A stretch of DNA of 64,000 bases from an uncultured Bacteroidales bacterium. Its GTDB lineage: Bacteria > Bacteroidota > Bacteroidia > Bacteroidales > WCHB1-69. The notes under the pieces are model-generated. The model was not told where the DNA came from. It saw only the letters and a program-made list of their open reading frames with translations, and did not search any database. Position numbers and translations under genes: made by a program. The stretch spans positions 58,080 to 122,079 of the forward strand of contig ONHS01000005.1 in the NCBI GenBank assembly GCA_900317715.1. Reading direction: 5' to 3'. Shown here piece by piece: positions 62,751 to 64,000 of this stretch; the first letter of the stretch is position 1, and each line of letters begins with the position of its first letter.

Positions 62751-63221
62751 TCAAATCTGCTGAAGTTTAATTTCCCCGTCAGAATTCTTTTTCAAGAATG
62801 CCTCGATCGCCAAATCGTAGCTCTGTAGGCCGAATCCGCTGATAAATCCCACGCACGCGCCTGACAGCATGCTGTTCCTGCGATAATTCTCGCGCCCGAA
62901 CAGGTTGCTGATGTGTACCTCCACCACCGGGCAATTCGTCGCACGCACCGCATCTGCCAAGATGACAGAGGTATGCGTGTAGGCACCTGCATTGAGAATG
63001 ATACCATGCAAATTCCGTGCCGAGGTGATGGCTTTCGCCAACTCGCCCTCGTTGTCTGACTGGAAGCAGGCGATTTCAACCTGCGGGTAACGCTTTTGCA
63101 ACTCTGACAGATACTCCTCAAACGAGACACTGCCGTAAATGTTCACCTCGCGCGTACCCAAGCAACTGAGATTCACGCCGTTAACAATCAGCAATCGGAT
63201 ATGTTTCGACTCATTTTTCAT
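62751..63221 (-). CDS. aroQ: 3-dehydroquinate dehydratase, type II
   Basis: 156 residues, third step of the shikimate pathway. Active-site loop VNLSCLGTREVNIYGS with the Arg and catalytic Tyr; later FQSDNEGELAKAI, ILNAGAYTHTSVILADAV, VVEVHISNLFGRENYR with the catalytic His. The first loop differs from the usual NGPNLNLLG (it reads NGVNLSCLG), but the key residues are kept. Its start overlaps the end of the DivIC-like gene by 11 bases. Confidence 0.94.
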   Translation of the reverse strand: MKNESKHIRLLIVNGVNLSCLGTREVNIYGSVSFEEYLSELQKRYPQVEIACFQSDNEGELAKAITSARNLHGIILNAGAYTHTSVILADAVRATNCPVVEVHISNLFGRENYRRNSMLSGACVGFISGFGLQSYDLAIEAFLKKNSDGEIKLQQI

Positions 63222-63522
63222 AGAGAATCACGAAAACATCCTCATTCGGCTTGTGCATATTGAGCTGTTCACGACCGTACTTTTCCAACAGAACCGAATC
63301 CGCAATCAGCTGCTCGTAGGTATAAACATTACCCACTTGGTTCTTGGTATTGGTGATCTTATCCTCCAAATTAGAAATCTTCTGACTCAAATCGCGGTGC
63401 GTCTTGAGGTTATGATCTGAAATGAAGAAGAAATAGACCACAAATAGCAGGAACGTCACAATATAAAGTATTGTGAAGAAGCGGAATCTGCTGCGCGGTT
63501 TAAGTTTCGGTTCGTCGTTCAT
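63211..63522 (-). CDS. FtsB/DivIC-like septum protein
   Basis: 103 residues. A single membrane helix (FTILYIVTFLLFVVYFFFIS, about 19-38) is followed by a coiled coil (DHNLKTHRDLSQKISNLEDK) and a short end (EQLIADSVLLEKYGREQLNM, then VFVILYEK) characteristic of DivIC/FtsB. It would link the divisome as FtsB does with FtsL and FtsQ. It follows rny, three bases apart. Confidence 0.85.
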   Translation of the reverse strand: MNDEPKLKPRSRFRFFTILYIVTFLLFVVYFFFISDHNLKTHRDLSQKISNLEDKITNTKNQVGNVYTYEQLIADSVLLEKYGREQLNMHKPNEDVFVILYEK

Positions 63523-63525
63523 TGT

Positions 63526-64000
63526 TTATCGGGCATAATTGACGGCGCGGGTCTCACGGATGACCGTGATCTTGATTTGACCCGGATACGTCATTTCGTT
63601 CTGGATTTTCTTAGAGAGATCGAGGGAGATTTGGTCAGCCTCTTGGTCGGTCACCTTCTCAGCACCCACGATCACGCGCAACTCACGACCGGCTTGGATA
63701 GCGTATGTCTTGACCACGCCCGGATAGGTAAGTGCCAGGTTCTCAAGATCGTTGAGACGTTTCATGTAGGCTTCCACCACCTCGCGACGGGCACCGGGAC
63801 GAGCACCGGAAATGGCGTCGCACACTTGCACGATGGGCGCGATGAGGGTCTTCATCTCCATCTCATCGTGGTGGGCACCGATGGCGTTCACGATCTCGGC
63901 GCGTTCCTTGTACTGCTCGGCCAAGCGTGCGCCAAAGAGTGCGTGCGGCAATTCGGGTTCCGTATCCGGCACTTTGCCGATATCGTGCAACAGACCTGCG
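63526..64000 (-). CDS. rny: Ribonuclease Y, C-terminal part (cut by window edge)
   Basis: The frame is open to the right edge; the visible 157 residues contain the end of the HD domain ([60 protein letters not shown]) and the RNase Y C-terminal domain ([40 protein letters not shown]). The catalytic HD is just inside. RNase Y is a membrane-bound endoribonuclease in mRNA decay. The N-terminal helix, KH and coiled-coil regions lie outside the window. Confidence 0.96.
   Translation of the reverse strand, partial: AGLLHDIGKVPDTEPELPHALFGARLAEQYKERAEIVNAIGAHHDEMEMKTLIAPIVQVCDAISGARPGARREVVEAYMKRLNDLENLALTYPGVVKTYAIQAGRELRVIVGAEKVTDQEADQISLDLSKKIQNEMTYPGQIKITVIRETRAVNYAR

Noticed and set aside
63900..64000. 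A separate small HD-domain gene at the right edge
   Set aside because: The frame is open beyond the first internal Met and the sequence matches the interior of RNase Y.

Overview
The window is a chromosomal segment of a Bacteroidota bacterium, most likely of the order Bacteroidales. The evidence is internal. Four secreted proteins end in type IX secretion (T9SS) sorting domains. Several families typical of this phylum are present (DUF4290, DUF4292, DUF4295, DUF1573, C10 streptopain peptidase, TonB receptors with a carboxypeptidase-like N-terminal domain). Most start regions lack a Shine-Dalgarno sequence, and many genes are preceded by the phylum's TAnnTTTG -7 promoter element. The operon order tig-clpP-clpX and the small rpmG/DUF4295/ftsY group fit the same assignment. 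No genus can be named from sequence alone.

Layout. 1-10.2 kb: envelope and transport genes (a TonB-dependent receptor running off the left edge, an EamA exporter, a lipoprotein paired with a polyprenyl-phosphate sugar transferase, DUF4290, a NatA/NatB-type ABC exporter and a neurotransmitter:sodium symporter-type transporter). 10.2-31 kb: an accessory region with decayed genes (fragments of a DUF4143 ATPase, an SDR, a YiiX-like protein and HepT), three paralogous secreted proteins (two with BNR/Asp-box-like propeller repeats), a Fic protein and a T9SS esterase. Within it, 21-26.4 kb looks like a defence island: RhuM-Fic, a PLD nuclease, a PD-(D/E)XK nuclease, an Mrr_N-like protein with a small partner, an LRR protein and a WYL regulator. 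Both members of a DNA-repair radical-SAM pair (TIGR03915/TIGR03916-like) lie here, split by a HepT-MntA remnant. The essential gene prfB sits inside this region and keeps the classical +1 programmed frameshift.

31-48 kb: housekeeping (ribBA, lepA, obgE, rpmG, DUF4295, ftsY, ispH), two large outer-membrane or secreted proteins and one small T9SS protein. 47.9-57.6 kb: rsmI, a tRNA-Leu(CAG), a single open frame joining QueG and KdsD, DUF4292, a CNNM/CorC protein, a glutathione peroxidase lipoprotein, the clpX-clpP-tig proteostasis operon and secG. 57.7-64 kb: a hypothetical protein, a C10 cysteine peptidase with T9SS signal, tmRNA, two tandem DUF1573 proteins, aroQ, a DivIC/FtsB protein and the 3' part of rny.

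The most unusual features are these. (1) Short-period repeat arrays fill many intergenic gaps; the motif differs from locus to locus and some arrays run up to or into start and stop codons. (2) A 164-bp direct repeat exactly brackets one of the propeller-protein genes. (3) QueG and KdsD are joined in one frame, and its stop codon abuts the tRNA-Leu 5' end. (4) A domain appears to be shared between the N-terminus of the PD-(D/E)XK nuclease and a neighbouring 92-residue protein. (5) The tmRNA tag appears to end in AFAA rather than ALAA. All family assignments come from motif reading without database searches.
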